64,000 nucleotides of DNA. Origin: CAIXSC01 sp046349935. GTDB lineage: Bacteria; Planctomycetota; Planctomycetia; Pirellulales; Pirellulaceae. Below the pieces are notes generated by a model. That model was not told the origin of the DNA. It worked only from the letters and a program-made list of their open reading frames with translations, and did no database searches. The DNA lies in NCBI GenBank assembly GCA_046349935.1, contig JAXMBK010000008.1:310001-374000 (forward strand), read 5' to 3'. Both the position numbers and the translations under genes were made by a program. This document shows, in pieces, positions 53,061 to 61,436 of this stretch (positions within the stretch are counted from its first letter, which is position 1; each line of letters opens with the position of its first letter).

Positions 53061-53987
53061 CTAGTTGCGGCTGGGGAACTGCGCGAGTGCGTCGGAGATG
53101 AGTTGCGAATGATCGGCAGCCTTCACCTCGCGCTGCAGAATTCGCCCCGCCAACCCCACCGCCGTGTTCACGCTCGACTGAGCAATCTCGCGGAGCGCCA
53201 CGTTCTTGGCCGCCGCAATGTCTTCGAGCGCTCGGTCGCGTTCCCGCTGAGCGGCGGTGCGGGCTTCAGCCAGGATGGATTCCCGAGTCTGTTCGGCTTC
53301 GCGTCGCGCTTGCGCCAGCACCTCCCGCGCCTCGTCCGCCGCCGCCGCCAACTTGGCCTGGTGGGCCTTGAGCGACGCTTCGGCCTGAGCCGCGTTGCGT
53401 TCGGTCTGAGCGATCAGGTCGCGAATCGATTGCTCGCGCTTGTCCAGTCCCGACATGATCGGCTTCCAGCCGAACTTCATCAGCACGCCCAACAGCAGCA
53501 AGAACACGATGAACGTGTAGATCGCCAAGTCGGCCTTCAGCTCTTGAATGCCGGTCAGCGAGCGGGGGGCCACGTTGGAGTGTCCCGGTCCGTCGTTCGC
53601 ATGACTCAAGTCGGTCGGATCGTGGTGATGGCCGCCGTGACTCGCGTCATGCCCCGCCTCCCCATGGCCCGCGTCCTTGTGTTCCGCGTCCTTGTGCTCG
53701 GCATCCTTCTTTTCGGGCGGATGCGCCTCGGCCGATTTCTCGTCCGTCGATTTCTCTGCAGCTGATTTCTCTGCAGCCGGCTGTTCTGCCGCCGGTTTCT
53801 CGGCGACTGGCTTTTCGGCAGGCTTTTCGTCCGCCGCCGGTTTCTCCGCCGGTTTCTCCGCCGCCGGCTTATCAGCCGGTGCATCGTCCGCCGACGCGCA
53901 TGCTGACGCACCCGCCGCGAAGGCTCCCACGAGCAACCCCGTCACTAATCCGATAGCCGTGATCCAGCCTCGTAGACTGCGATTCAT
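53061..53987 (-). CDS. atpF: ATP synthase F0 subunit b with long exported N-terminal extension
   Basis: 308 residues from MNRSLRGWITAIGLV at 53987, about twice the usual 156-170. Residues 1 to about 33 look like a signal peptide. Residues about 35-95 are AEKPA-type low-complexity repeats, and about 95-125 are His/Asp/Glu/Lys-rich (EHKDAGHGEAGHDASHGGHH). The true b subunit starts around residue 150: one TM helix (LAIYTFIVFLLLLGVLMKFG) then the long charged helix (AEASLKAHQAKLAAAADEAR, ILAEARTAAQRERDRALEDI). The extension should lie outside the cytoplasm; it may bind metal ions or buffer protons, but this is inference. Confidence 0.92.
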   Translation of the reverse strand: MNRSLRGWITAIGLVTGLLVGAFAAGASACASADDAPADKPAAEKPAEKPAADEKPAEKPVAEKPAAEQPAAEKSAAEKSTDEKSAEAHPPEKKDAEHKDAEHKDAGHGEAGHDASHGGHHHDPTDLSHANDGPGHSNVAPRSLTGIQELKADLAIYTFIVFLLLLGVLMKFGWKPIMSGLDKREQSIRDLIAQTERNAAQAEASLKAHQAKLAAAADEAREVLAQARREAEQTRESILAEARTAAQRERDRALEDIAAAKNVALREIAQSSVNTAVGLAGRILQREVKAADHSQLISDALAQFPSRN

Positions 53988-54087
53988 GACGTACACGCCC
54001 CAGCGCTAGAAAACCGACTCCAAGCCACTCGCAACCGTCGCTCCCCGCGCCGTCCCCTACGGTCCGACGCGAGGCGTGCGAATCACG

Positions 54088-54393
54088 TTACTTCCAGGGG
54101 TTCTGACCCATGCACACGACCAGCGCGAAGAAGGTGAAACCTTCGATGAGCGCCGCCGCGATGATCATCGCGACCTGCACCGTGCCGGCGACTTCCGGCT
54201 GGCGAGCCATGCTCTCGTAAGCCGACGAGGCCAGCTTGCTGATGCCCAGAGCGGCGCCCAGCGTCACGACGCCGGCGCCGATGGCGCCCGAGAACTCGAT
54301 CAGCGGCCGGCCGCCTTCTTGAGCGAAAGCCGGGGTCGCGCAGATCAACAAAGCCGCCATAGCCCAGAACGAAATCTTCACGAACCGATTCAC
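54088..54393 (-). CDS. atpE: ATP synthase F0 subunit c
   Basis: 101 residues from a GTG at 54393 with AGGAG 8 bases upstream. A cleavable-looking signal (FWAMAALLICATPAFAQ) precedes the two-helix hairpin, an addition known in some planctomycete and other c subunits. Helix 1 has GAGVVTLGAALGISKL, the loop is ARQPE and helix 2 has the ion-binding Glu in MIIAAALIEGFTFFALVV. The Glu context (EG, no adjacent Ser/Thr) favours protons over sodium, by comparison with known c-ring motifs. Confidence 0.95.
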   Translation of the reverse strand: MNRFVKISFWAMAALLICATPAFAQEGGRPLIEFSGAIGAGVVTLGAALGISKLASSAYESMARQPEVAGTVQVAMIIAAALIEGFTFFALVVCMGQNPWK

Positions 54394-54449
54394 TGCAATT
54401 CTCCTGTCGGAAACCAGGTCTGAACTAACCACGCCATCAGGCGGACAAA

Positions 54450-55943
54450 CTAGTGTTTGTGGATCGCCGCGTTGATGAACAAGGCCGAAAGCAACGTAAA
54501 CACGTAGGCCTGCAAGAAGGCCACGAACAACTCCAAGAGACTCAGGGCCGCCGAGCCGACGACGGCGAAAAAGCCGGTCACGCCCCACGACGAACTGGCC
54601 GCCCCCTCAATGCTGAAGGCCAGCATGAGGATCGCGAGCAACACCAAGTGGCCGGCGATCATGTTCGCCAGCAAACGCACCGACAACACCGTGTGCTTGA
54701 TCACCAAGCCCAGCACTTCGATGAGGAAAATCATCGGCACCAACAAGATGGCCAGCACAAACGGCAAGCCCATGGTCGGAACTTGGTTCGCCCAGTAGCC
54801 CAGGAAGCCGAACTTCTTCGATCCCGAGACCAAACCGGCGAAAAAGGTCACCAGCGCCAAGGCGATCGTCGCCCCCCACGAACTGGACGGCGCTCCCAAC
54901 CACGGCAGCATCCCCATCAGGTTGCAGCCCAAAATGAAGAAAAAGATCGTCCACAACAAAGGTGTGAACCGATCCGCGTCCTCGTACGGATTGTGCGCGT
55001 GGTGCACCGCGAGCGCCCCGCCGCCGGCGAGCGCCGCTTCCGCATGCGCTCCGTGCGTCTGGTCGGCGTGCGCGTGGTCGGCGTGCGCGTGGTCGGCGTG
55101 CGCGTGGTCGGCGTGCGCGTGGTCGGCGCCATGCGCTTCAGCATGCTCTTCATGATGCTCGTGGCTGACGATCGCCTTGCGGGCGATCTCGTCGCGAACG
55201 AACACCAACATCGTCTCGAAGAAATTCCAGAACCGACCTTGCGGCGGGCCGCCGGCCGCAGCCCGCTTGCCGATCCGCGAAAACACAAACAGCAAGATCA
55301 CGAAGACGGCCGCCTCGATGATCATGTATTTCGAAATGCAGAAACCCGATTCGCCCTGATACAGGTTTCGCAATTCGCCGAACGGCTGCGGAATCACCAG
55401 CTTGCCGCTCAAGTGATAATTGTACGCGGCAATTTTGTCCGGCGACCATTCCACCGGCGACTCGACGAACGCCTTGACGTTTCCTGCTTCGCGGCAGGCT
55501 GCCTGCCATGACTTGGCCCAGGTTGAATCGAGCGACGCTTTGGCGAACCACAGGTACTTTTCGGCCGCCTGTTCAGGCTGGTTCAGCCACTCTTCGTACG
55601 TCGCCTTACGCTCGGCCGATTCAGCCTTCCACGACGCGTACTTGTCGTGCAGCGTCTGCGCTTGCTCGGTCAGATAAATGTCGAGCGGCTTGCCGAAGTT
55701 GGCGTGATCCGCGTGCAGCCAGTGATCGTAGGCGTGTCGCAGCTCCGACACGTCGACCGACTGCGTCCCCTCGAGCTTCTTCAGGGACGCGCACAGCCGA
55801 TCGGCTTCCCACGCCTGGAACTCGGGGTCGTTCTTAATCCAAACGTCGGGGAAGTCGCCCTTCGTATGACGCTTGGAAGGCCACAAGGCCTTCGGCACCT
55901 CGAAGTAGAAACTGTCCTTGATGTGCAATTCCGCCGAGGCCAT
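54450..55943 (-). CDS. atpB: ATP synthase F0 subunit a, with large N-terminal and His-rich insertions
   Basis: 497 residues, about twice the usual 240-270. The N-terminal about 190 residues (SFYFEVPKALWPSKRHTKGD, Trp-rich, charged) match no part of the E. coli subunit. A first TM segment (MIIEAAVFVILLFVFSRI) is followed by a cytoplasmic-type loop containing four HADHA-type repeats encoded by a 15-bp minisatellite. The conserved region has TPLLWTIFFFILGCNLMGMLPW and the essential Arg in HTVLSVRLLANMIAGHLVLL. The subunit provides the proton half-channels. Confidence 0.93.
   Translation of the reverse strand: MASAELHIKDSFYFEVPKALWPSKRHTKGDFPDVWIKNDPEFQAWEADRLCASLKKLEGTQSVDVSELRHAYDHWLHADHANFGKPLDIYLTEQAQTLHDKYASWKAESAERKATYEEWLNQPEQAAEKYLWFAKASLDSTWAKSWQAACREAGNVKAFVESPVEWSPDKIAAYNYHLSGKLVIPQPFGELRNLYQGESGFCISKYMIIEAAVFVILLFVFSRIGKRAAAGGPPQGRFWNFFETMLVFVRDEIARKAIVSHEHHEEHAEAHGADHAHADHAHADHAHADHAHADQTHGAHAEAALAGGGALAVHHAHNPYEDADRFTPLLWTIFFFILGCNLMGMLPWLGAPSSSWGATIALALVTFFAGLVSGSKKFGFLGYWANQVPTMGLPFVLAILLVPMIFLIEVLGLVIKHTVLSVRLLANMIAGHLVLLAILMLAFSIEGAASSSWGVTGFFAVVGSAALSLLELFVAFLQAYVFTLLSALFINAAIHKH
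55061..55128. repeat. 15-bp minisatellite inside atpB
   Basis: Four perfect copies of GGTCGGCGTGCGCGT (55061-55120) and a partial fifth lie in frame in atpB. On the coding strand each unit encodes a five-residue His/Ala/Asp repeat. The perfect identity suggests recent slippage, so copy number may vary between strains. Confidence 0.95.
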
Positions 55944-55949
55944 GAGTCT

Positions 55950-56387
55950 CTATGCCTTGGTTGCTCGCTGCGAAACCTGCCGAACCCACCGGACCGACAC
56001 CAACGTGTCGAGCGCGAGCGCGAGCAAATAGTAGACGACCAGCATCTCTACCGCCCCCGCCTTCGCCAAGGTGCTGCTTCGCATGAACAGCCATAGGGCG
56101 GCTGCCAGCGGCACCGTCATCCGAACCACCATCCCCAGCAAGACGCCGTTCACGGCTTGAGGTCCCTGAAACGGGATCATCGCCGCAAACCCGACTAACG
56201 CTCCGAACCAGCATGCGCCGGCAGCAAATCCTGCGGCGGCGAGTCCTAAAGCGCCATGCGTCCCGTATCCATAAGCGGCGAAGGCAGGGAATACTCCCCA
56301 CAACACCGCTGTCACCAACAACACGCTGCGCCAAATCATGCGCGTCGACGGCGATTTGCCTTCCGCTGTCGACGAAGCATCATTCAC
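55950..56387 (-). CDS. AtpI-like small membrane protein of the atp operon
   Basis: 145 residues from a GTG at 56387. Four hydrophobic segments are visible: LLVTAVLWGVFPAFAAYGYG, LGLAAAGFAAGACWFGALVGF, VNGVLLGMVVRMTVPLAAAL and VEMLVVYYLLALALDTLVSV. Position right before atpB and topology fit the AtpI / ATP synthase I family, which helps assemble the c ring. Sequence similarity is weak, so the name is by context. Its start overlaps the end of the atpZ-like gene by 8 bases. Confidence 0.7.
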   Translation of the reverse strand: MNDASSTAEGKSPSTRMIWRSVLLVTAVLWGVFPAFAAYGYGTHGALGLAAAGFAAGACWFGALVGFAAMIPFQGPQAVNGVLLGMVVRMTVPLAAALWLFMRSSTLAKAGAVEMLVVYYLLALALDTLVSVRWVRQVSQRATKA

Positions 56388-56646
56388 GCGAAGATCCGCC
56401 CTCGGGCGGTCGTCGTCGACGCCCGCCCTTCATATCTCGAGTCGCTCGGATTAAATGCCACATCCCGGCCGTTAATCCAAAAGCGAACCCGACGAGCACA
56501 AGAAACCGGGTTCCCAGCCGCCGATCTAGCCACATCCCGGCCAAACCCGGCAGGACCATCTCCAGAGCCACCGCCATGATGCGAGCCGCCCACTCCATGG
56601 CAATGCCCATGGGTGAGAAAGGATCGGAAGAGGAGGGCCGGACCAT
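56380..56646 (-). CDS. AtpZ/AtpI family small membrane protein, first gene of the atp operon
   Basis: 88 residues from MVRPSSSDPFSPMGIAMEW at 56646. Two hydrophobic helices (AVALEMVLPGLAGMWLDRRLG and FLVLVGFAFGLTAGMWHLIRAT) with the DRRLGT turn fit the AtpZ/AtpI family (calcium/magnesium or assembly function). A good promoter at 56702-56730 lies upstream of this start and inside the longer alternative frame to 56778, which supports the shorter start. Confidence 0.75.
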   Translation of the reverse strand: MVRPSSSDPFSPMGIAMEWAARIMAVALEMVLPGLAGMWLDRRLGTRFLVLVGFAFGLTAGMWHLIRATRDMKGGRRRRPPEGGSSRE

Positions 56647-56701
56647 GAGAAATACTCGACTTTCCCAATCCGAATAGCCCCGCTCCTCACTGGGATCGCC
56701 A

Positions 56702-56730
56702 AATCTAACCCGGTCGTCATACGAGGTCAA
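56702..56730 (-). promoter_or_regulatory. Sigma70-type promoter of the atp operon
   Basis: On the minus strand TTGACC (56730-56725), a 17-base spacer and TAGATT (56707-56702). The expected start is near 56695, giving a leader of about 50 bases before the first atp gene. Confidence 0.7.
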
Positions 56731-57003
56731 CCAACCTTCGTGTTTTTTTTCACAATGTCGGTTTTGGCTTTTCGCCACAAGTACTTAGAGCTTTCCACAA
56801 CGTTCCTCAGGCCGGTTCTCGAGCGGCGACCGCGTCGGGATGGCTGGATATCCCAGCTTTCCAAAACGCACCATTTTCAATAGTTGATATGCGCCGCACC
56901 TTGGATTACTCTGAGTCCATCCCACAACTTACCATTCACTCCTAAACCGCACTCGCGGCGCGACTTGGAGTGGACTTGCCTGCCGTCGCCAAGGAATTGT
57001 CCC

Positions 57004-58290
57004 TTGATCACCGCTGCATCGCTTAAGACGTATTCTCTCAAGGATTTGGCTCAGTTGGCCCGCAAAAGCGGCGTCGAAGGATGGCACTCCATGCGCAAGG
57101 AACAATTGATTCGAGCTCTGGGGAAGGCCAGCAAACGGCCGCCAGCGCCCAAGAAGGCCGAAACGAAGCCCCCCAAGGCGTCCAAGGGGGCTCGTCCCGC
57201 CGCCAAGGCCGGCGCGAAGCCGCCCGCCGCAAAAGCGGCCGCCGCCAAGACGCCGGTCGCCAAGCTCGCGAACGCCAAAGCGCCGAACTCCAAAGCGCCG
57301 GCGAAGCCCGAGGCCCCCAAGTCGGTCCCGGTCGCCAAATCGGCCAAAAAGGGGGACGTCGGCCGGACCCCGCCTGCCAAGCCCAAAAATCCCAATGTGG
57401 CTCGAAAGATCGCACGCGCCAATGAAGAGCGCGAACGGCGACGCGACCTGTCCCAGCCGGTGATCCTTCCCAGCGGCAAGTCGCACGAAGTGCAAAAGGA
57501 TCGCATCGTGCTGCTGGTGCGCGACCCCTATTGGCTGCAAGTCTCCTGGGAAGTCACTCGACAAAGCGTCCAGCGCGTGCAGGCGGCGATGGCCGAACAA
57601 TGGCATACGGCGCGTCCGATCTTGCGACTGATGGAAGTCGAGAACACGGGAACCACCAGTTCGGCCGAACGGGTGCTCCGGGAGATCCCAATTCACGGCG
57701 GAGTCCACAATTGGTACATCGACGTCCAGGACCCGCCGCACGGCTATCGCGTCGAACTGGGGTACCTGGCGACTACTGGACGTTTCTTCCCGATTACGCG
57801 CAGCAATAACGTCACCACGCCTCGTCCCGGCAGCGCCGATTCGCTGGACGAAAATTGGTCGGACGTCGAACAGAACTTTGAGAAGATCTTCGCGCAAAGC
57901 GGCGGCTACAGTGAAGAGACGAGCAGCCACGAGTTGCAGGAGGCGTTCGAAGAGCGACTGCAACGGCCGATCGGTCCGCCGCTCGCGTCGCGCTTCGGCG
58001 TAGGCGCCGAACGGATTCTGCGGCGCAAACGTGATTTTCAGTTCGACGTCGACGCCGAAATGGTGGTGCACGGCCAGACCAAGCCCGATGCGCATGTCAC
58101 CTTGTCGGGCGAACCGGTGAAGTTGCGTGAGGATGGTTCGTTCGCGGTCCGGATGGCGCTGCCCGACAAGCGGCAGGTGATTCCGGTGGTGGCGAGCAGC
58201 CGGGACGGCGTCGAGCAGCGAACGATCGTGATCGCGGTCGAGCGGAATACGAAGGTGATGGAACCGATGATCCGCGAGTCGAACGACTAG
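57004..58290 (+). CDS. DUF4912 protein with SAP/Rho-N-like N-terminus
   Basis: 428 residues from a TTG at 57004 (AAGGA about 8 bases upstream); an ATG frame from 56884 is not supported. Residues 5 to about 40 (LKTYSLKDLAQLARKSGVEGWHSMRKEQLIRAL) resemble SAP or Rho N-terminal nucleic acid-binding helices. A Lys/Ala/Pro-rich linker (about 45-145) follows, then the DUF4912 domain with KDRIVLLVRDPYWLQVSWEVT, RLMEVENTGTTSSAERVLREI, NWYIDVQDPPHGYRVELGYL. The C-terminus is a beta-rich domain with VHGQTKPDAHVTLSGEPVKLREDGSF. It is probably cytoplasmic; function unknown. Confidence 0.85.
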   Translation: MITAASLKTYSLKDLAQLARKSGVEGWHSMRKEQLIRALGKASKRPPAPKKAETKPPKASKGARPAAKAGAKPPAAKAAAAKTPVAKLANAKAPNSKAPAKPEAPKSVPVAKSAKKGDVGRTPPAKPKNPNVARKIARANEERERRRDLSQPVILPSGKSHEVQKDRIVLLVRDPYWLQVSWEVTRQSVQRVQAAMAEQWHTARPILRLMEVENTGTTSSAERVLREIPIHGGVHNWYIDVQDPPHGYRVELGYLATTGRFFPITRSNNVTTPRPGSADSLDENWSDVEQNFEKIFAQSGGYSEETSSHELQEAFEERLQRPIGPPLASRFGVGAERILRRKRDFQFDVDAEMVVHGQTKPDAHVTLSGEPVKLREDGSFAVRMALPDKRQVIPVVASSRDGVEQRTIVIAVERNTKVMEPMIRESND

Positions 58291-58407
58291 CGGCCTCCCG
58301 CGCAGCGACTTGTTGCGAGCATGTCCCCCTGCTACGATTCGAACGTCGGGCGCTTGCGTCCGGCAGACACTTCTCTGTCATGTTCGTGTTGCCGACGCTG
58401 ATTTCCG

Positions 58408-58547
58408 GGGAGCCGATAATGAGTCCGCAAGGGAACCGACTTTTTGGTTGAGGTCGCCGTATAGCCAGCGCTCCGCCGCATTGCGGCATCAGACCGTTGG
58501 ATCACAAGCCCCTCGATCTAGGTTCCCACCTATCTCTGCGGGCTCCC
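58408..58547 (+). ncRNA. Candidate structured ncRNA (possibly 6S-like) upstream of larE
   Basis: Three nested helices are visible: GAGTCCGCA (58421-58429) with TGCGGGCTC (58537-58545), GGGAACC (58431-58437) with GGTTCCC (58521-58527), and TTGAGG (58448-58453) with CCTCGA (58511-58516). A local hairpin GCCGC-ATT-GCGGC sits inside, giving a long rod. An alternative helix GGGAGCC (58408-58414) with GGCTCCC (58541-58547) competes with the first. The segment GAGCCGATA also occurs in the E. coli 6S RNA bubble where pRNA starts. A promoter-like TTGTTG-17-TACGAT lies at 58309-58337. Strand and identity are inferred; it could also be a larE leader. Confidence 0.45.
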
Positions 58548-58613
58548 ATAAACTCGTCGCCACGGCATCGCGATGGAGAAGTGTCTTATTCATACACCTC
58601 GAGGGAAATGCGG

Positions 58614-59537
58614 ATGAACGCGGGGGACTCGTCGTTGACCGCCAAACGCGACGCGTTGTTGGCATGGTTCGGCGACTTGGCTCCGCCTGCTCCCGCGGCC
58701 AATGGGCCGTTGGCCTGCGCTGTCGCCTATTCGGGCGGAGTTGACAGCGCGGTCGTCGCGCACGCGGCCCACATGGCGCTGGGGGCGCAAGCGATCGCCG
58801 TGACGGGGGCGAGCGCCAGTTTGGCGAGCGGCGAGTTGGAGGCGGCGACCGAGTTGGCTCGGCGGATCGGCATCCGGCATCTGGTGCTGCAGACCGGCGA
58901 GTTTGCGACGGCCGAGTATGTGCGGAACGCACCGGATCGCTGCTATCACTGCAAGACCGAACTCTATACGCAATTGGAACGTTGGGCGGCCGGCTTCGCC
59001 GCAGAGGAGGCCGTCCGGGAGCGCGTCGCCGGCGCAAGCGGTTCGTCGCTGGTGTTCGTCAACGGCGCCAATTGCGACGATCTGGGAGACTACCGACCCG
59101 GTTTGCAGGCGGCGCGCGAGCATCAAGTGCGTAGTCCGCTGGTGGAGTGCGGGTTTCGCAAAGCCGACGTGCGGGCGCTGGCCGCGCACTGGGGCCTGCC
59201 AGTCTGGGACAAGCCGGCCAGTCCGTGTTTGTCGAGCCGCGTGGCGTATGGGGAAGAGGTGACGCCGGAGCGGCTCGCGCGCATCGATCAAGCGGAGCGG
59301 TTTTTGCGCGACGAGGGGTTTGCGGTGGCGCGCGTACGCTATCACCGCGGCGACCATGCCCGCGTGGAGGTGGAACCGGAGGCGATCGTGCGGTTGGCGG
59401 CGCCCGCGTTCCGCACGCGACTGACGGCTCGGTTGCGCGAGCTTGGGTTTCGTTTCATCAGCGTCGACCTGGACGGATTCCGATCGGGCAGTCTGAACTC
59501 GCTGGTGCAGCTGGAAGTCGAGGCGCCGCCGAAATGA
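58614..59537 (+). CDS. larE: LarE-like ATP-dependent sacrificial sulfur transferase
   Basis: 307 residues from ATG at 58614, 8 bases after GAGGG; an ATG two codons upstream is too close to the ribosome-binding site. The PP-loop is AYSGGVDSAVVAHAA. RCYHCKTELY, GANCDDLGDYRPGLQAA and KPASPCLSSRVAYGEEV are LarE marks; the Cys in the last is at the place of the sacrificial cysteine. LarE adds sulfur to the pyridinium dicarboxylate precursor of the nickel-pincer cofactor of lactate racemase. larA, larB and larC are not in the window. Confidence 0.88.
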   Translation: MNAGDSSLTAKRDALLAWFGDLAPPAPAANGPLACAVAYSGGVDSAVVAHAAHMALGAQAIAVTGASASLASGELEAATELARRIGIRHLVLQTGEFATAEYVRNAPDRCYHCKTELYTQLERWAAGFAAEEAVRERVAGASGSSLVFVNGANCDDLGDYRPGLQAAREHQVRSPLVECGFRKADVRALAAHWGLPVWDKPASPCLSSRVAYGEEVTPERLARIDQAERFLRDEGFAVARVRYHRGDHARVEVEPEAIVRLAAPAFRTRLTARLRELGFRFISVDLDGFRSGSLNSLVQLEVEAPPK

Positions 59538-59652
59538 TCTCACGTTTCGGCCGCCGGTGGCGTACAATCAGACGCTCGACGCGTTCAGCTCGCTGTTCCC
59601 GCCGCCCTCACTTCCCACCGCCCGCTAATTCCGGAACCTCGAGGATTCGTGC

Positions 59653-61233
59653 ATGACATCCGGCGAACCGTCCGACAGCTCGACGCTCGGCGGCGCTGCC
59701 TCGGCTCGGGACCTGACTGGCTGCGAGCTGGGCGATTATCACATCGGTCATCGGCTGGGGCGGGGCGGGATGGCGGAAGTGTATTTGGCCGAGCAGCGTT
59801 CGTTGGGGCGGCGCGTGGCGCTGAAGGTGTTGTCGGGCCGGTTGGCGGAAGGGCAGGGGTACATCCGCCGATTTCAGAATGAAGCGCGTGCCGCCGCGGC
59901 GCTGGTGCATGCCAACATCGTGCAGGTCTACGAAGTCGGCATGCGCGACGGCGTGCACTTCATTGCGCAAGAATACGTCAAGGGGCAGAATCTGCGGCAA
60001 GTGATTCAGCGGCAGGGGCCGCTGACGCCGACGCAAAGCTTGAGCGTGCTGCGGCAAGTGGCCGCCGCGCTCCAGAAGGCGGCCCAGGCGGGCATCGTGC
60101 ACCGCGACATCAAACCCGAAAACATCTTGCTCGCGCAGACGGGCGAAGTCAAAGTCGCCGATTTCGGGTTGGCTCGAGTGAATTCGCCTGAGCAGGCGCT
60201 CAATTTGACTCAGGAAGGGATCGCGCTCGGAACGCCCTTGTACATGAGTCCCGAACAGGTGGAGGGCCGGCCGGTCGACTCGCGCAGCGATCTGTATTCG
60301 TTGGGGGCCACCGCGTATCACATGCTGACGGGGCGCCCGCCGTTCGAAGGGGAAACGGCGCTGGCGATCGCCGTGCAGCACCTGCACAACGAACCGCCGC
60401 CGCTGGCGTCCCTCCGCCCCGACATTCCGCCCGCCCTCTGTCGCATCGTCCACCGGCTGCTGGCGAAGAAGCCCGAGGAGCGCTATGCGCAGCCTGGGGA
60501 GCTGCTGAAAGAATTGCGAGTGCTGGCGGGACGCGAGGACGACGAAGATGTGTGGGCGTTCACGTTGCATGAAGAGGAGGCCGATGATTGGCAGACCAGC
60601 GGTTCGGAGCGTTGGGCGGTGACGCGTCGATTGGCGACGGTGATGGTGAAGACGCCGCCGCGCGCTGCTGCGCGTCGCGGGTGGCTCGCCGTCGTCGCCA
60701 TCGGCTTGGTCGCTTGCTCTACGGGCGTTGCGGCCGCTTGGTGGACGCGACCCCGTTCGCGGTTCGAGTCGACGACGCCGACCGTGGTGCGGGGAGTGGA
60801 AAAGAAGGGGACGGTGAAGGATCAGTTTTTCTTGGCGATGCAGGAGGGGTCCGTCGAGGCGTATCGCAGCGTCGAGCAGCACTTTCCCATCGGCCAAGAT
60901 CCGCTCAACGCCTACTACGTCTATCGAGCACGGCAGCAATTGGGCGAGACGTACCTGCAGCGCGGCGAATTGGCGGCGGCCGAACGGGTGTATCAGTCGT
61001 TGGCGCAGGCGAACGAGCAGAATGACGCCTCGTTTGTGGCGAGCGGCGTGATCGGGCTGGCGAATATTCGCGATTTGCGCGGGGAGACGACGGCGGCCGA
61101 GTCGACGTTGAATCGCCTGTTGCCGCTGTTGGGACGCATCCCCGAACCGGTCCAGGCGCAACTGCGTCAGCAGTTGAATAAGAGTTTGCGGCCGCGTTTC
61201 GATCAGATGGTGCGCGACCAACAAGGCGGGTAA
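59653..61233 (+). CDS. Eukaryotic-type Ser/Thr protein kinase with TM and TPR-like C-terminus
   Basis: 526 residues. The kinase domain (about 27-290) has all catalytic elements: LGRGGMAEVYLAEQ (Gly loop), VALKVL (Lys), IVHRDIKPENILL (HRD), VADFGLARV (DFG) and GTPLYMSPEQ (activation segment end). One TM segment lies near residues 338-360 (GWLAVVAIGLVACSTGVAAAW). The extracytoplasmic part has helical TPR-like repeats (QQLGETYLQRGELAAAERVYQSLA, GLANIRDLRGETTAAESTLNRLL). It is probably a receptor-type kinase. Unlike the kinase-like protein at 26993, it should be active. Confidence 0.92.
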   Translation: MTSGEPSDSSTLGGAASARDLTGCELGDYHIGHRLGRGGMAEVYLAEQRSLGRRVALKVLSGRLAEGQGYIRRFQNEARAAAALVHANIVQVYEVGMRDGVHFIAQEYVKGQNLRQVIQRQGPLTPTQSLSVLRQVAAALQKAAQAGIVHRDIKPENILLAQTGEVKVADFGLARVNSPEQALNLTQEGIALGTPLYMSPEQVEGRPVDSRSDLYSLGATAYHMLTGRPPFEGETALAIAVQHLHNEPPPLASLRPDIPPALCRIVHRLLAKKPEERYAQPGELLKELRVLAGREDDEDVWAFTLHEEEADDWQTSGSERWAVTRRLATVMVKTPPRAAARRGWLAVVAIGLVACSTGVAAAWWTRPRSRFESTTPTVVRGVEKKGTVKDQFFLAMQEGSVEAYRSVEQHFPIGQDPLNAYYVYRARQQLGETYLQRGELAAAERVYQSLAQANEQNDASFVASGVIGLANIRDLRGETTAAESTLNRLLPLLGRIPEPVQAQLRQQLNKSLRPRFDQMVRDQQGG

Positions 61234-61261
61234 AGCCGCCGAGCTCCCCGGGCACGAGGGG

Positions 61262-61289
61262 TTGACAGACGACGCGACCCTGGCAGAAT
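61262..61289 (+). promoter_or_regulatory. Promoter of tRNA-Glu
   Basis: TTGACA (61262-61267), a 16-base spacer and CAGAAT (61284-61289). The start would be near 61296, about 7 bases before the mature tRNA 5' end. Confidence 0.65.
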
Positions 61290-61302
61290 ACGACTCGTCT
61301 TG

Positions 61303-61375
61303 GCCCCCTTCGTCTAGAGGCCTAGGACTCCGGGTTCTCAGTCCGGCAACAGGGGTTCGAATCCCCTAGGGGGTA
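61303..61375 (+). tRNA. tRNA-Glu (anticodon CTC)
   Basis: 73 bases. The acceptor stem is GCCCCCT with AGGGGGT (one G-U pair), the D arm contains TCTAGAGGCCTAGGA, the anticodon stem is CCGGG with TCCGG around loop TTCTCAG, and the T arm is AGGGG-TTCGAAT-CCCCT. The sequence closely follows bacterial tRNA-Glu. CCA is not encoded (ACTA follows). Confidence 0.96.
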
Positions 61376-61411
61376 CTAGGTAGGATCCTGTCCGATCCCG
61401 CCATTCAAATG

Positions 61412-61436
61412 ACGCTCGCCATTGGCGGGCGTTTTT
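61412..61436 (+). terminator. Intrinsic terminator after tRNA-Glu
   Basis: ACGCTCGCC, loop ATT, GGCGGGCGT, then TTTTTC. The stem has one mismatch (T opposite G wobble). The DNA from 61437 to 61772 has no gene I can support. Confidence 0.8.

Noticed and set aside
56647..56778. N-terminal extension of the AtpZ-like protein
   Set aside because: A good promoter for the atp operon lies inside it, so translation should begin downstream.
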